Of a DNA stretch of 64,000 nt, positions 1-8,881 are shown one piece after another. The notes beneath the pieces were generated by a model that was not told where the DNA came from, searched no databases, and saw nothing but the letters and a program-made list of their open reading frames with translations. The stretch is from the NCBI GenBank assembly GCA_016716605.1, contig JADJWA010000001.1:1860001-1924000 (forward strand), written 5' to 3'. This DNA comes from Flavobacteriales bacterium. Its GTDB lineage: Bacteria; Bacteroidota; Bacteroidia; Flavobacteriales_F; PHOS-HE28. The position numbers were made by a program, and so were the translations under genes. The first letter of the stretch is position 1. The number at the start of each line of letters is the position of its first letter.

Positions 1-1229
1 GTGCCCACGCGCACGCTGTGCTGCGGCACGAATCGGCTGCGGATAGCAAGGTTCTCTGACTCGAAGTCATAGGGATCCTCGAGGGTGGCCGAGCGGCGGT
101 ACCGCATGTTCGCGGCATCGGCATACTCGTAATCGATGCTCACCAGGCCATTCGCTCCGGCTACGTATGCGGCACTCACCACAGCGCGCCAAGGTGCGGT
201 GAGCCGGTATGCGAAACTACCGTCTGGCGATTCGGCCTCCTGATCGAAATCGCCCCGTGCCCCCACGCTGGCGTAACCAGCCCGCATAGTGGTGGTGTAG
301 GCATCATTGAGCGAGAGCCATTGCGGACCGTGGAACGCGGCACCGGCACGCAGCCGCTCGGTCACGCGGAACAGCGCACCGATGGAGAGTTCCACTCCGC
401 TGGCCCGCGTGATCAATCGCTCTTGGAATTCGACTTGCTCGATCTCGTTGTTCGGTTCGAGGCTGTATTCCGTGTGCGTCAGCGTGCGCCGGTAGCGGTG
501 CCCGATGATGTTCATGGATGCCCCGAGATAGATGCGGTCATCGAAGTTGGCGGCGTAGAAGAAGCCTGTGCGCGTGGTGGCCCCGCTCGACTCGATCAGA
601 TCCCGCTGCCGGGTGAAGCCATCGGCAGGGACCCCGCTGAAATAGTTGAGCGTGTCGCCCGGGACGGTGTCGATGGCGAAGAGGTCCCACGCCAGCGCGG
701 CGCCGAATGGGAAGGCGTCGTAGATCGCATACGAAGGCGTTCCGTTGGCTTGGTTCACGAACTGGGTGAGCATGGTGCCGGGCACGCGCTCCGCCAGTGC
801 ATCGGTGCGCACGTGGTGGGTGGCGATGCGGTCATACACCACGCCGTAGGTGCCGCCCTTGAACCAGCCCTGCTCCTTGGGCGTGCCGCGCATCACGAAG
901 GCCAGGTTTGGGATGCTCACTCGGGCATCCGTGGCGTTGGTGGTGCTACCATAATGCAGGCTCCGATCGTTGACCACGCCCAACCCCAGGCTTAACGAGA
1001 GGCTGGTGCTGCGATAAAGCGCAAACCCGGCCGGATTGATGCTTATCGAGACCGGGTCGGCACCCACCGCGCCGAACGCATTGCCCAGCGCATTGCTCCG
1101 CGCGGTGCCACCGGGGTGTTGAGCTGCCGTTCGCAGCGCATCCTCTTCACTTTGCGCCGAAACCAAGCTCGGGACCAGCGTCAGGGCCTGCAGTGTGATC
1201 GCGGCCCAAGGGCGAGCGTGCCGCTTCAT
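1..1229 (-). CDS. OmpP1/FadL-like outer membrane protein (3' end outside window)
   Basis: The minus-strand frame is open from an ATG at 1227-1229 to the window edge, about 409 codons, so the C-terminus is missing. It begins with a signal peptide (LTLVPSLVSAQ, cleavage near residue 25). A conserved N-terminal stretch follows (GGTARSNALGNAFGAVGADP, then SISINPAG), typical of Bacteroidota FadL/OmpP1-type barrels. The rest has alternating aromatic/polar segments as expected of beta strands. The family takes up hydrophobic substrates or acts as a PorV-like T9SS shuttle; which applies here cannot be told. The start overlaps the stop of the upstream lipoprotein gene by four bases (ATGA), so the two are probably translationally coupled. 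Confidence 0.8.
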   Translation of the reverse strand, partial: MKRHARPWAAITLQALTLVPSLVSAQSEEDALRTAAQHPGGTARSNALGNAFGAVGADPVSISINPAGFALYRSTSLSLSLGLGVVNDRSLHYGSTTNATDARVSIPNLAFVMRGTPKEQGWFKGGTYGVVYDRIATHHVRTDALAERVPGTMLTQFVNQANGTPSYAIYDAFPFGAALAWDLFAIDTVPGDTLNYFSGVPADGFTRQRDLIESSGATTRTGFFYAANFDDRIYLGASMNIIGHRYRRTLTHTEYSLEPNNEIEQVEFQERLITRASGVELSIGALFRVTERLRAGAAFHGPQWLSLNDAYTTTMRAGYASVGARGDFDQEAESPDGSFAYRLTAPWRAVVSAAYVAGANGLVSIDYEYADAANMRYRRSATLEDPYDFESENLAIRSRFVPQHSVRVG

Positions 1230-2224
1230 CGCGAGCGGTGCCGTGAGGGTGATGATCCGCCTCCATCGCGCGAGGGCGCGGGAGCACCGCGTTCCATGGG
1301 CGGGTCGACGGTACGCATCGGCTGGCGCTCACGAGAAGGCGCAGTGGCCGGACGGCGCTCAATCGCACGATCGATCGGCCGAGGCTCGCGCGGCTGGCCA
1401 GGTGTCGTTACAGGTGACACGGGCCGAAGCACAGGTTTTCCCGGTTCGGCGAAGCCCCGGTTCGGCTCGTTGCGCAAAGGCCGCGGCGCAAGGCTCACCG
1501 GGTTGCGGGTCATGCGCGGGCCCAAATTTCCAGTGCCTGCGCTGCTCGAACGGTTGGCGGGAGAGCGATGGCCCACGTAGGTGCCGTTACCACTGCCAAT
1601 CACGATTGGCACATAACAGGTGCGGCACGGTCCGTACGGGCCCCAATAAGAGCCGTACCCGTAGTAGTTCCATCCGTTATAGCCCCAGCCGGAATAGCCG
1701 CTCATGTCCCAGCCCCATCCGTTCATGCTGTTGCCCCAGCCGTTCTGGTAGCCCCAGGGATCGTTCCAACCCCAAGGCTGGTTCCAGGAGTTCCAGCCCC
1801 ATGGTTGGTTCCACGGGTCATTCATGCCCCAGCCGGCATTCCCCCAGCCATTGTTCCAACCTCCGTTGCCCCAGCCCATGCCCATGCCCCAGCCCGGTCC
1901 GTTCCATCCGTTCTGCCAGCCCATTCCGAATCCGAATCGCCCGTAGTTGTAGAAATGCGGATCGTTGTATGCCATATCGTAGTAGCCGCGCTGGGCACCC
2001 GATTCGCGTGATGCGGCCGGGTCGTAGTAATCGTCGTTCGTTTCGCTCTCCGCAGGAGCCTGGTGGGCCTGTTGTTCCTCAACGGGCCTGACCGGTGCCG
2101 CCTTGGCCTGCGAGGGCATGTAGTACACGTCGTCGTCGAACTGCACCAAGGGTTGCGTTGCGCCGCACGACCCAAGGATCAATGCAAGCGCGAACAGGAT
2201 CGGATGGATGCTTCGTGTGGCCAT
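1226..2224 (-). CDS. Trp/Asn/Gly-rich lipoprotein
   Basis: 332 residues from the ATG at 2222-2224. The N-terminus has a lipobox (LILGSCGA; Cys near residue 17), predicting a lipoprotein. Roughly residues 100-190 are a low-complexity tract dominated by Gly, Trp, Asn, Tyr and Pro with units such as WNQPWGWN; the tail is Pro/Arg/Ser-rich. The open frame continues upstream to 3895, antisense to proS, but that extension lacks sequence sense and the lipobox fixes the start. A TATTTTTG box at 2303-2310 lies upstream. The gene is coupled to the FadL-like gene by an ATGA overlap. No function is recognised; a surface or cell-wall-associated coat-like protein is a guess. Confidence 0.75.
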   Translation of the reverse strand: MATRSIHPILFALALILGSCGATQPLVQFDDDVYYMPSQAKAAPVRPVEEQQAHQAPAESETNDDYYDPAASRESGAQRGYYDMAYNDPHFYNYGRFGFGMGWQNGWNGPGWGMGMGWGNGGWNNGWGNAGWGMNDPWNQPWGWNSWNQPWGWNDPWGYQNGWGNSMNGWGWDMSGYSGWGYNGWNYYGYGSYWGPYGPCRTCYVPIVIGSGNGTYVGHRSPANRSSSAGTGNLGPRMTRNPVSLAPRPLRNEPNRGFAEPGKPVLRPVSPVTTPGQPREPRPIDRAIERRPATAPSRERQPMRTVDPPMERGAPAPSRDGGGSSPSRHRSR

Positions 2225-2302
2225 GGTTCCCTGGAGGTTGGTGAGACCGACTGCCCGGTGCGCCGAAGTTGTGATACGTACTTTCGGCGCGTCCGGTAGG
2301 AA

Positions 2303-2310
2303 CAAAAATA
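2303..2310 (-). promoter_or_regulatory. Candidate -7 box (TATTTTTG) of the lipoprotein gene
   Basis: It matches the Bacteroidota -7 consensus TAnnTTTG on the minus strand, about 80 bases before the ATG at 2224. No clear -33 TTG lies at the usual distance. On the plus strand a TACTTTCG at 2279-2286, 40 bases before proS, is a weaker counterpart, so 2225-2326 may hold divergent promoters. Confidence 0.35.
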
Positions 2311-2326
2311 GTACCGGGTTCAGCCG

Positions 2327-3796
2327 ATGGCCGATCTCTTGACGAAGCGCGCCGACGATTACGCGCAATGGTACAATGACCTGGTGCTGAAGGCCGATCT
2401 GGCCGAGCACAGCGATGTGCGCGGTTGCATGGTGATCAAGCCCCACGGCTACGCCATCTGGGAGAAGATGCAGCGCGCCCTGGACGAAATGTTCAAGGCC
2501 ACGGGGCACGTGAATGCCTATTTCCCGCTCTTCATCCCGAAGAGTTACCTCGCCAAGGAGGCCAGCCATATCGAAGGCTTCGCCAAGGAATGCGCCGTGG
2601 TGACCCATTACCGGCTGAAGAGCCACCCCGAGCTTGGTTTGGTGGTGGACCCTGAGGCGAAGCTGGAGGAGGAGCTCATCATCCGCCCTACGAGTGAGAC
2701 CATCATCTGGAACTCCTACCGGGGCTGGATCAAGAGCTACCGCGACCTCCCACTGCTGATCAACCAGTGGGCGAACGTGGTTCGGTGGGAGATGCGCACG
2801 CGCCTGTTCCTGCGCACGGCCGAGTTCCTCTGGCAGGAAGGCCACACGGCCCACGCGACGAAGGCCGAGGCGGTGGAAGAGACCGAGCGCATGCTCGAAG
2901 TGTACCGGCGCTTCGCAGAGGAATGGCTGGCCATCCCGGTGATCAAGGGCATCAAGACCGCCAGTGAGCGCTTCGCAGGAGCTGAAGAGACCTATTGCAT
3001 CGAAGCGATGATGCAGGATGGCAAGGCGCTGCAGGCGGGCACTTCGCACTTCCTCGGGCAGAATTTCGCCAAGGCCTTCGATGTGCTCTTCACCAATAAG
3101 GAGAACAGACAGGAGCACGTGTGGGCCACCAGCTGGGGCGTGAGCACCAGGCTGATGGGCGCACTGGTCATGACCCACAGCGACGACCACGGCCTGGTTC
3201 TTCCGCCGAAGTTGGCCCCGGTCCAAGTAGCCATCGTGCCCATCGCGAAGAACGCGGAGCAGATGGCGGCGCTGAAGGGGTACGCGGGCCCGGCCATCAG
3301 CGCGTTGCGCGCCAAGGGCATCACGGTGAAATTCGACGACGACGACACCAAGAAGCCAGGCTGGAAGTTCGCTGAGTACGAGTTCAAGGGGTATCCGGTC
3401 CGCATCGCCATTGGGCCGCGCGACATGGAGAACGGCACGGTAGAGGTGGCGCGACGCGACACGCTGGAGAAGCAGGTGATGCAGATCACTGACCTGGCGG
3501 ACAAGGTGGAGCACCTGCTCGGCCACATCCAGGATAACCTCTTCCAGAAGGCGCTGGCCATGCGCGAGGCTGGCACGCGTGCGGTGAATACCTACGAAGA
3601 GTTCAAGGTTGAGATCGAGAAGGGCGGATTCCTGCTCGCGCATTGGGATGGCACACCCGAGACAGAAGCCCGCGTGAAGGAGGAGACCAAGGCCACTATC
3701 CGTTGCATCCCGCTCGATGCCGATGCCGCTCCGGGCCGTTGCGTGGTCACCGGCGCGCCGAGCGCCCGTCGGGTCATCTTCGCCAGAGCTTACTGA
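2327..3796 (+). CDS. proS: Prolyl-tRNA synthetase, archaeal/eukaryote-like type
   Basis: 489 residues; charges tRNA(Pro) with proline in the cytoplasm. The class II motifs are visible: a motif 1 region with HGYAIWEKMQRALDEMF, motif 2 as VRWEMRTRLFLRTAEFLWQE near residues 150-170, the HSDDHGLVLPPKLAP segment of the motif 3 region, an anticodon-binding domain, and a C-terminal extension ending in RRVIFARAY. The short length without the insertion domain of the E. coli-type enzyme places it in the archaeal-like class common in Bacteroidota. The next gene starts one base after its stop, suggesting a shared transcript. Confidence 0.96.
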   Translation: MADLLTKRADDYAQWYNDLVLKADLAEHSDVRGCMVIKPHGYAIWEKMQRALDEMFKATGHVNAYFPLFIPKSYLAKEASHIEGFAKECAVVTHYRLKSHPELGLVVDPEAKLEEELIIRPTSETIIWNSYRGWIKSYRDLPLLINQWANVVRWEMRTRLFLRTAEFLWQEGHTAHATKAEAVEETERMLEVYRRFAEEWLAIPVIKGIKTASERFAGAEETYCIEAMMQDGKALQAGTSHFLGQNFAKAFDVLFTNKENRQEHVWATSWGVSTRLMGALVMTHSDDHGLVLPPKLAPVQVAIVPIAKNAEQMAALKGYAGPAISALRAKGITVKFDDDDTKKPGWKFAEYEFKGYPVRIAIGPRDMENGTVEVARRDTLEKQVMQITDLADKVEHLLGHIQDNLFQKALAMREAGTRAVNTYEEFKVEIEKGGFLLAHWDGTPETEARVKEETKATIRCIPLDADAAPGRCVVTGAPSARRVIFARAY

Positions 3797-3797
3797 C

Positions 3798-4502
3798 ATG
3801 AGCCAGCGGAAGCCGACCTCCGATGCGTGTGAGCTGATCCTGGGATTGCTGCGGTCGAAGTCGTGCATGAAGCAGGACGTGTACCAGAGCACCATGGAGC
3901 TCTTCGAGATGATTAAGGAGCTTCTTCAGGAGATCGCAACGGAATTCGAGCCGATTGTGAAGGCGCATGATGAGCGGCTCATCGTCTCTTGCACCGACAA
4001 GGGAGCGCACGCGTGTGAACTTCGCGTAGCCGGCGATGTGATCATCTTCCACATGCACACCAACGTCTTCAAGCTCGACCAGAGCCACAGCCTTTGGAAG
4101 ACCAGCTATCTCGAGGAGGACGAGCTTCGCGGGTACTTCGGCGTGGTGAACATGTACAACTTCCTCAGCGATTCCTTCCGTTACAACCGGGAGCGCGACA
4201 TGGGCTACCTGGTGGCACGGCTCTTCCTCAATCGTGACAGGAAGTTCTTCGTGCAGGGCAAGCGCCAGCTGGGTTTCCTGTACGATGACCTCGCCGCAAA
4301 TGACCTCGACCGCAAGCGCCTGAAGAATGTGCTGCTGTCCGTGGTGCTGTATGTGCTCGAATTCGACCTGCTCGCGCCGCCCTACGACCATATGAACCAG
4401 GTCACAGTGAGCGAGATGAACGAGCTCAACGCCAACCTGACCATCAGCACCGGCAAGCGGCTCGGGTTCCGTTTCCAGAGCGATGCGGACGACCTTACGT
4501 GA
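3798..4502 (+). CDS. Conserved Bacteroidota hypothetical protein
   Basis: 234 residues from the ATG directly after the proS stop; an upstream extension to 3717 would lie inside proS. The protein is soluble with no signal peptide. Conserved-looking stretches are MKQDVYQSTMELFEMIKELL, GDVIIFHMHTNVF, GYFGVVNMYNFLSDSFRYNR, GYLVARLFLNRD and TGKRLGFRFQ. I recall very similar proteins of this length throughout Flavobacteriia, always without a function. Co-directional with proS and lnt, so probably part of the same operon. Confidence 0.8.
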   Translation: MSQRKPTSDACELILGLLRSKSCMKQDVYQSTMELFEMIKELLQEIATEFEPIVKAHDERLIVSCTDKGAHACELRVAGDVIIFHMHTNVFKLDQSHSLWKTSYLEEDELRGYFGVVNMYNFLSDSFRYNRERDMGYLVARLFLNRDRKFFVQGKRQLGFLYDDLAANDLDRKRLKNVLLSVVLYVLEFDLLAPPYDHMNQVTVSEMNELNANLTISTGKRLGFRFQSDADDLT

Positions 4503-4527
4503 GCCGCCACGCGTGCTGGGAATCCCG

Positions 4528-6204
4528 ATGCCGCCGACACGATCGAAGGTCCTCCTTCGATCCGCGCTGAGCGGCGTGATCATGGCCTTGGCCTGGCCTG
4601 CCATCGGCGGTTGGGCGCCGCTGGTCTTCGTGGCGTGGCTGCCCATGCTTCACGCTGAGCGATTGCACGATGCCCGCACTTCGGACCGCAAGCACGCATT
4701 CTATCCGTATGTGCTGCCCGGCCTCTTCCTGTGGAATGCGCTCACGACCTACTGGTTCTATCTGGTGAGCGAGCCGATGGCCACCAAGCTGATCAGCGTC
4801 GGCATCCCGGTGGTGGGCAACACGCTGCTGATGGGCATTCCGTGGTGGTTGAGCCGTGTGGTGAAGCGACGGCTCGGCGCGGCTTGGGGCAGGCTCATGC
4901 TTGTATTGGCCTGGCTCACCTATGAGCGTCTGCACCACGGTTGGGACCTGCAGTGGCCCTGGCTCTCCATCGGCAATGCTTTCGGGAACTGGCCGGCGCT
5001 CGTCCAGTGGTACGAGTACACGGGAGTCTTCGGCGGAACGCTGTGGGTCTGGGCCGTGTGCTTGGCGCTGGACGCCGCCATTGCGCGATGGGCGACCATG
5101 CGGCGGCAAGCCGTGCGCTTAGGTTCTGCCGTGATCTTGCTGAGCGCCGTTCCGATCGGTGTCTCGCGCTGGCTGGAGTTCGTGCGCATCCCGTTCCACG
5201 AGGGCGGCGGCATTGAGGTCGTGGTGGTGCAGCCCAACATCGACCCCTACAAGGAGAAGTTCGGTGGAGTGGATCCGCTGGAGCAATTGGATCAGATGCT
5301 CGCGCAAGCGGAAGAGCGCATCACCGAGAAGACGCGTTTGGTGGTGTTCCCCGAAACAGCTTTGCAGGAGAACGCCACGATGCACTTCACGGATCAGGGC
5401 ATCGAATTCAACGGGCTCTGGGAGAATGATCTCGAAGGCTCGCGCAGCGTGCGGCGCATCCAGGCGTTCCAGCGTGCGCACCCGCAAGCGGCCATGCTCG
5501 TGGGCATGAGCAGCGATCGGTGGTTCGCGCCGCGGGATGAGCGGCCGGGCACCGCGAGGCCTATTCGCGGCAGCAACTACTGGTATGCAGCATACAACGC
5601 AGCACTATGGATGCCGGCGCAAGGCGCGATCGAGAGCTACCACAAGAGCAAGCTCGTGGCCGGCGTGGAACTGATGCCCTTTGAGGAGGTGCTCGGCCCG
5701 CTGGGCGATTTCGCGCTGGATCTCGGCGGCACCACCGGCAGCCTGGGCCAGCAGGAGGAACGCAGCGTGTTGCGCGATGCGTCGTCCGGCCTCGCCGTTG
5801 TTCCGGCTATCTGCTATGAATCGGTCTTCGGAGAGCACATCGCGGCGCACGTGCTCAATGGCGGTGAGTTGATCGCCGTGATGACCAACGACGGCTGGTG
5901 GGGCACCTCACCGGGCTACAAGCAGCACTTGGCCTTTTCTTCGCTCCGCGCGATTGAGACGCGCCGCACCATCGTGCGTTCAGCGAACACCGGCATCTCC
6001 TGCATCGTCGATGAACGAGGCCGCATCGCGCACGCAACGGACTGGTGGGTGCCCGCCGCTTTCCGCGCTCTGGTGCATCCCAATTCCGAGATCACCTTCT
6101 TCGTGCGCCACGGCGATCTGATCGGTCGTGCTGCAATGCTGCTCTGCGCCATGCTGTTGGCCTTCGCGCTGATCGGGCCGTTCGTAAGGTCACCGGTGGC
6201 CTAG
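4528..6204 (+). CDS. lnt: Apolipoprotein N-acyltransferase
   Basis: About 558 residues; transfers the third acyl chain to the N-terminal Cys of lipoproteins at the inner membrane. The N-terminal half carries several hydrophobic helices (for example SGVIMALAWPAIGGWAPLVF). The C-terminal half is a nitrilase-like domain with the expected triad: Glu in VVFPETAL, Lys in YHKSKLVAGVE and Cys in PAICYESVFG. A last helix (MLLCAMLLAFALIG) closes the protein. An in-frame ATG at 4483 would add 15 residues and overlap the upstream gene by 20 bases; I prefer 4528, which leaves a 25-base gap. The 3' end overlaps the convergent gene by 15 bases. It fits the many lipoproteins in the window. Confidence 0.93.
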   Translation: MPPTRSKVLLRSALSGVIMALAWPAIGGWAPLVFVAWLPMLHAERLHDARTSDRKHAFYPYVLPGLFLWNALTTYWFYLVSEPMATKLISVGIPVVGNTLLMGIPWWLSRVVKRRLGAAWGRLMLVLAWLTYERLHHGWDLQWPWLSIGNAFGNWPALVQWYEYTGVFGGTLWVWAVCLALDAAIARWATMRRQAVRLGSAVILLSAVPIGVSRWLEFVRIPFHEGGGIEVVVVQPNIDPYKEKFGGVDPLEQLDQMLAQAEERITEKTRLVVFPETALQENATMHFTDQGIEFNGLWENDLEGSRSVRRIQAFQRAHPQAAMLVGMSSDRWFAPRDERPGTARPIRGSNYWYAAYNAALWMPAQGAIESYHKSKLVAGVELMPFEEVLGPLGDFALDLGGTTGSLGQQEERSVLRDASSGLAVVPAICYESVFGEHIAAHVLNGGELIAVMTNDGWWGTSPGYKQHLAFSSLRAIETRRTIVRSANTGISCIVDERGRIAHATDWWVPAAFRALVHPNSEITFFVRHGDLIGRAAMLLCAMLLAFALIGPFVRSPVA

Positions 6205-7512
6205 CAGCACCTTCCGGGTCAGCAGCGCGTCACCGGCCAACACGCTCACCGTGTACAGGCCCACGGCGGCATCGTGCGGCAGGGCGATCTCATTCATGCC
6301 TTCGATGAGGCCGATGCTCCGCTGCTCCGCCACGAGCTTGCCCGCCGCGTCCGTCACCCGCAACGACGCCGGTTGGTCCTTTTGCGAAGCGATCAACAGG
6401 TTCAGGAGGCCGTCGCCGTCCCATGCATTCACCAAGGCGGTGGACCCATTGCCGCAACGCACGAATGCGGTCGGGCTCTCGGTCTTCGAGCCGTCGAGGT
6501 CAACCAGCTGCAGGCGGTAGTACGCCACGCCCAGCGGGCGCTCATCCAGGAACGTGTAATCAATCACGTTCGCGCTTTGACCAGCGGCCTGCACTTGTCC
6601 GATGGTGCTGTACGATTCGCCATCGCTGCTGCGCTCAATGACGAAGTGGCTGCTGCCGTGCTCGCTGGCCGTGGTCCACGAGAGGCGTACGCGGCCATCG
6701 TCGCAGTCCGCATCGAAACGCATGAGCTCAACCGGCAAGGGTTGCAGCAGGTTGCTCAGTGTCCACGAACGGAAGAAATCAGCCGGCGTGGCATTCACAT
6801 CGGTCACCGAGTTCACGGCGCCAGCGGCGAAGGTGCCGGAAGGCCAATAATCGCCCCACCATTGCGGGCCGGGGTTGAAGCGTTGCGCGCCAACGGCCGT
6901 TGCGCCGGTGATCGCATTGCCGGTGCGCACATCGCCGGTTGCCGCGCCGGGATCGTAGGTGAAGCCCAAGCGGATGCTCGGCTTCGCGGAATACGCGAAG
7001 GCAGGTTCGGCGTAAGGGTCCACCAGCCAGAAGCGGTCAACCACGTTGTCGGAATTGTTCGATGGCGGGCCCACATACCAGTTGTGCATGTGCGTGACAT
7101 CGCTGGGGCGGTATGTGTTGTTGTCCCAGTTGTTGCCCGCGATCGCACCGTAGTTGTAGGTGCTGAAGCAGATGCTGGCCTGCGCCTCGTTCGAGGCGCC
7201 TCCCAGGGCCTCATAGGTGAAGGGCATCTTCACTCCATTGGCCGTGGTGAAGGGGATGGTGTACACGCCGGTGCTGTTGCGGATCTGCCAGCGCAAACGG
7301 TTGAATTCCCCTTCGCTGCGCAGATTGCCGCCCGTGCCCAAGGTCTGTACGCCAACGGTGCCGGGTTCTTCAACCACCACCCAGGCGCCGTTATCGATCC
7401 GCAGCCAGGAGTTGTCGTTGAAGACGATGCGCGCTTGGCCGATCACCAAGGTCACATTCGCAGCGGTGGCTCCCAGTAGGGTGGCCCATCGGATGCTGGC
7501 GTGGTGTCGCAT
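6190..7512 (-). CDS. T9SS-exported protein with C-terminal sorting domain
   Basis: 440 residues. A hydrophobic signal segment (WATLLGATAANVTLVIGQA) starts the protein. Residues 30-260 form a beta-rich domain of unknown function with Asn/Trp-rich stretches. Residues near 265-350 show the LPVELMRFDADC...WTTASEHGSSHFVIERSSDG pattern, a fibronectin-like module that usually precedes T9SS sorting domains, followed by a C-terminal domain ending in GLYTVSVLAGDALLTRKVLL. The product is expected to cross the outer membrane by T9SS and be anchored or released. It is convergent with lnt and overlaps its end. Cargo function unknown. Confidence 0.8.
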   Translation of the reverse strand: MRHHASIRWATLLGATAANVTLVIGQARIVFNDNSWLRIDNGAWVVVEEPGTVGVQTLGTGGNLRSEGEFNRLRWQIRNSTGVYTIPFTTANGVKMPFTYEALGGASNEAQASICFSTYNYGAIAGNNWDNNTYRPSDVTHMHNWYVGPPSNNSDNVVDRFWLVDPYAEPAFAYSAKPSIRLGFTYDPGAATGDVRTGNAITGATAVGAQRFNPGPQWWGDYWPSGTFAAGAVNSVTDVNATPADFFRSWTLSNLLQPLPVELMRFDADCDDGRVRLSWTTASEHGSSHFVIERSSDGESYSTIGQVQAAGQSANVIDYTFLDERPLGVAYYRLQLVDLDGSKTESPTAFVRCGNGSTALVNAWDGDGLLNLLIASQKDQPASLRVTDAAGKLVAEQRSIGLIEGMNEIALPHDAAVGLYTVSVLAGDALLTRKVLLGHR

Positions 7513-7654
7513 GGGCTCAGTTCAATGATAGCGGAAAGGTAGGCGGATCGGTGCTCTGATGGATGCGGGCCGATCCCATGGTGCACGGATCGGGTGAGCG
7601 GAGCCCCGATACCTTGGTCCCGTCGCCAGCACGCTGCGCTGCGGCGAACGAAGC

Positions 7655-8881
7655 ATGCGCGAGCGCATCCCACTGCCTGCCGATTTCCGCTTCCATCCGG
7701 GTGCCCTGCCTGGGCATGACGTTTTCCTGTACCGAAGGGTTGCCGACCGCGGGCGTGCGGTGCTGGCTGTAGGCGTTCGCGAGGCCGGTGAGGAGCCGCG
7801 CTTTGATGCCGAAGGCCGAGCGGATGATTGGTGGTTCGGCCATCTGGCCTACGGGTACAAGGATCGGCTGGAAGCCCTGGCGAGCAGGTTCGATGATGGG
7901 ATCGCTTGGCCATTGGCCCATTGGTTCGTGCCGCATTGGGTGTTCGAGTGGATGGATGGCGAATGCTGCCTGTCCACCTATGAGGAGGACCGTGAGGAGG
8001 GTCTCGCCTTCGCCGAATCGATGCGGGTGAGCATTGATGAACAAGCCGCTCCACCGGGGATCGAATGGGCGCCTTCAACGATTGAGGCGGAGCACCGCTC
8101 GCACGCGCAGGCCCTGCTGGGCCATATCCAGCGCGGCGACATCTACGAGGTGAATTACTGCGTCGCGCACGAAGCCATCGATCGTTCCTTCGATCCCTTC
8201 AATGCCTTCGATGCACTGCTCGCCCGCACCGATGCGCCGTACGCCGGTTTCTATCGCCTGGGCCACCGCTTTGCCTTGTGCTGCTCGCCGGAGCGCTTCG
8301 TCGCATTCAACGGCGATCGCATGACCGGTGAGCCGATGAAGGGCACGCGTCCGCGCGGCGCCGATGCGGAGCAGGATGCCCGTTTGCGCGACGAGTTGGC
8401 CAACGACCCCAAGGAGCGCAGCGAGAACGTGATGGCGGTGGATGTGATGCGCAACGATTTCTCTCGCGTTGCGGTGCCCGGCACGGTGCAGGTGCCTGAG
8501 CTCTTCGGCGTGCGCACGCATCCACGGGTGCATCAGCTCGTGAGCGTTGTCGAGGCTCGGAGCGCACCGGGCATCACGCCCTTCGATGCGGTGAAGGCCG
8601 CCTTCCCTCCGGCCAGCATGACCGGTGCCCCGAAGATCCGAGCCATGCAGCTGATCGATGCGCATGAAGCGCGTGCGCGCGGGCTCTATAGCGGCAGCCT
8701 CGGATTCTTCGCCCCGGACGGCACGGCAGACTTGAACGTTGTGATTCGCACGGTGCTCTTCAACAGCGCTACCGGCAGGCTATCCATCCCCACTGGAAGC
8801 GCGCTCACGGCGCAATGCGATCCGTATGCGGAGTGGCTTGAATGCTTGGTGAAGTTCAACAGCATCGCCGATGCCCTTTGA
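7655..8881 (+). CDS. pabB: Aminodeoxychorismate synthase component I (PabB-like, chorismate-binding)
   Basis: 408 residues. The C-terminal chorismate-utilising domain is complete: GDIYEVNYC, GEPMKGTRPRG with the Lys typical of PabB-type enzymes, ENVMAVDVMRNDFSRV, and SMTGAPKIRAMQLID. The last motif has Ala-Ser before Met where many homologues read GS(V/I)TGAPK. The N-terminal tryptophan-site domain is reduced, as in short Bacteroidota forms. It would make 4-amino-4-deoxychorismate for folate. No glutaminase or lyase partner lies beside it. Its 3' end overlaps tilS by 11 bases, suggesting coupling. A TrpE-like role is less likely given the length. Confidence 0.85.
   Translation: MRERIPLPADFRFHPGALPGHDVFLYRRVADRGRAVLAVGVREAGEEPRFDAEGRADDWWFGHLAYGYKDRLEALASRFDDGIAWPLAHWFVPHWVFEWMDGECCLSTYEEDREEGLAFAESMRVSIDEQAAPPGIEWAPSTIEAEHRSHAQALLGHIQRGDIYEVNYCVAHEAIDRSFDPFNAFDALLARTDAPYAGFYRLGHRFALCCSPERFVAFNGDRMTGEPMKGTRPRGADAEQDARLRDELANDPKERSENVMAVDVMRNDFSRVAVPGTVQVPELFGVRTHPRVHQLVSVVEARSAPGITPFDAVKAAFPPASMTGAPKIRAMQLIDAHEARARGLYSGSLGFFAPDGTADLNVVIRTVLFNSATGRLSIPTGSALTAQCDPYAEWLECLVKFNSIADAL

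Noticed and set aside
2225..3895. Minus-strand open frame extending the W/N/G-rich lipoprotein across proS
   Set aside because: The lipobox and signal peptide fix the start at 2224; the rest is a GC-driven antisense frame of proS.
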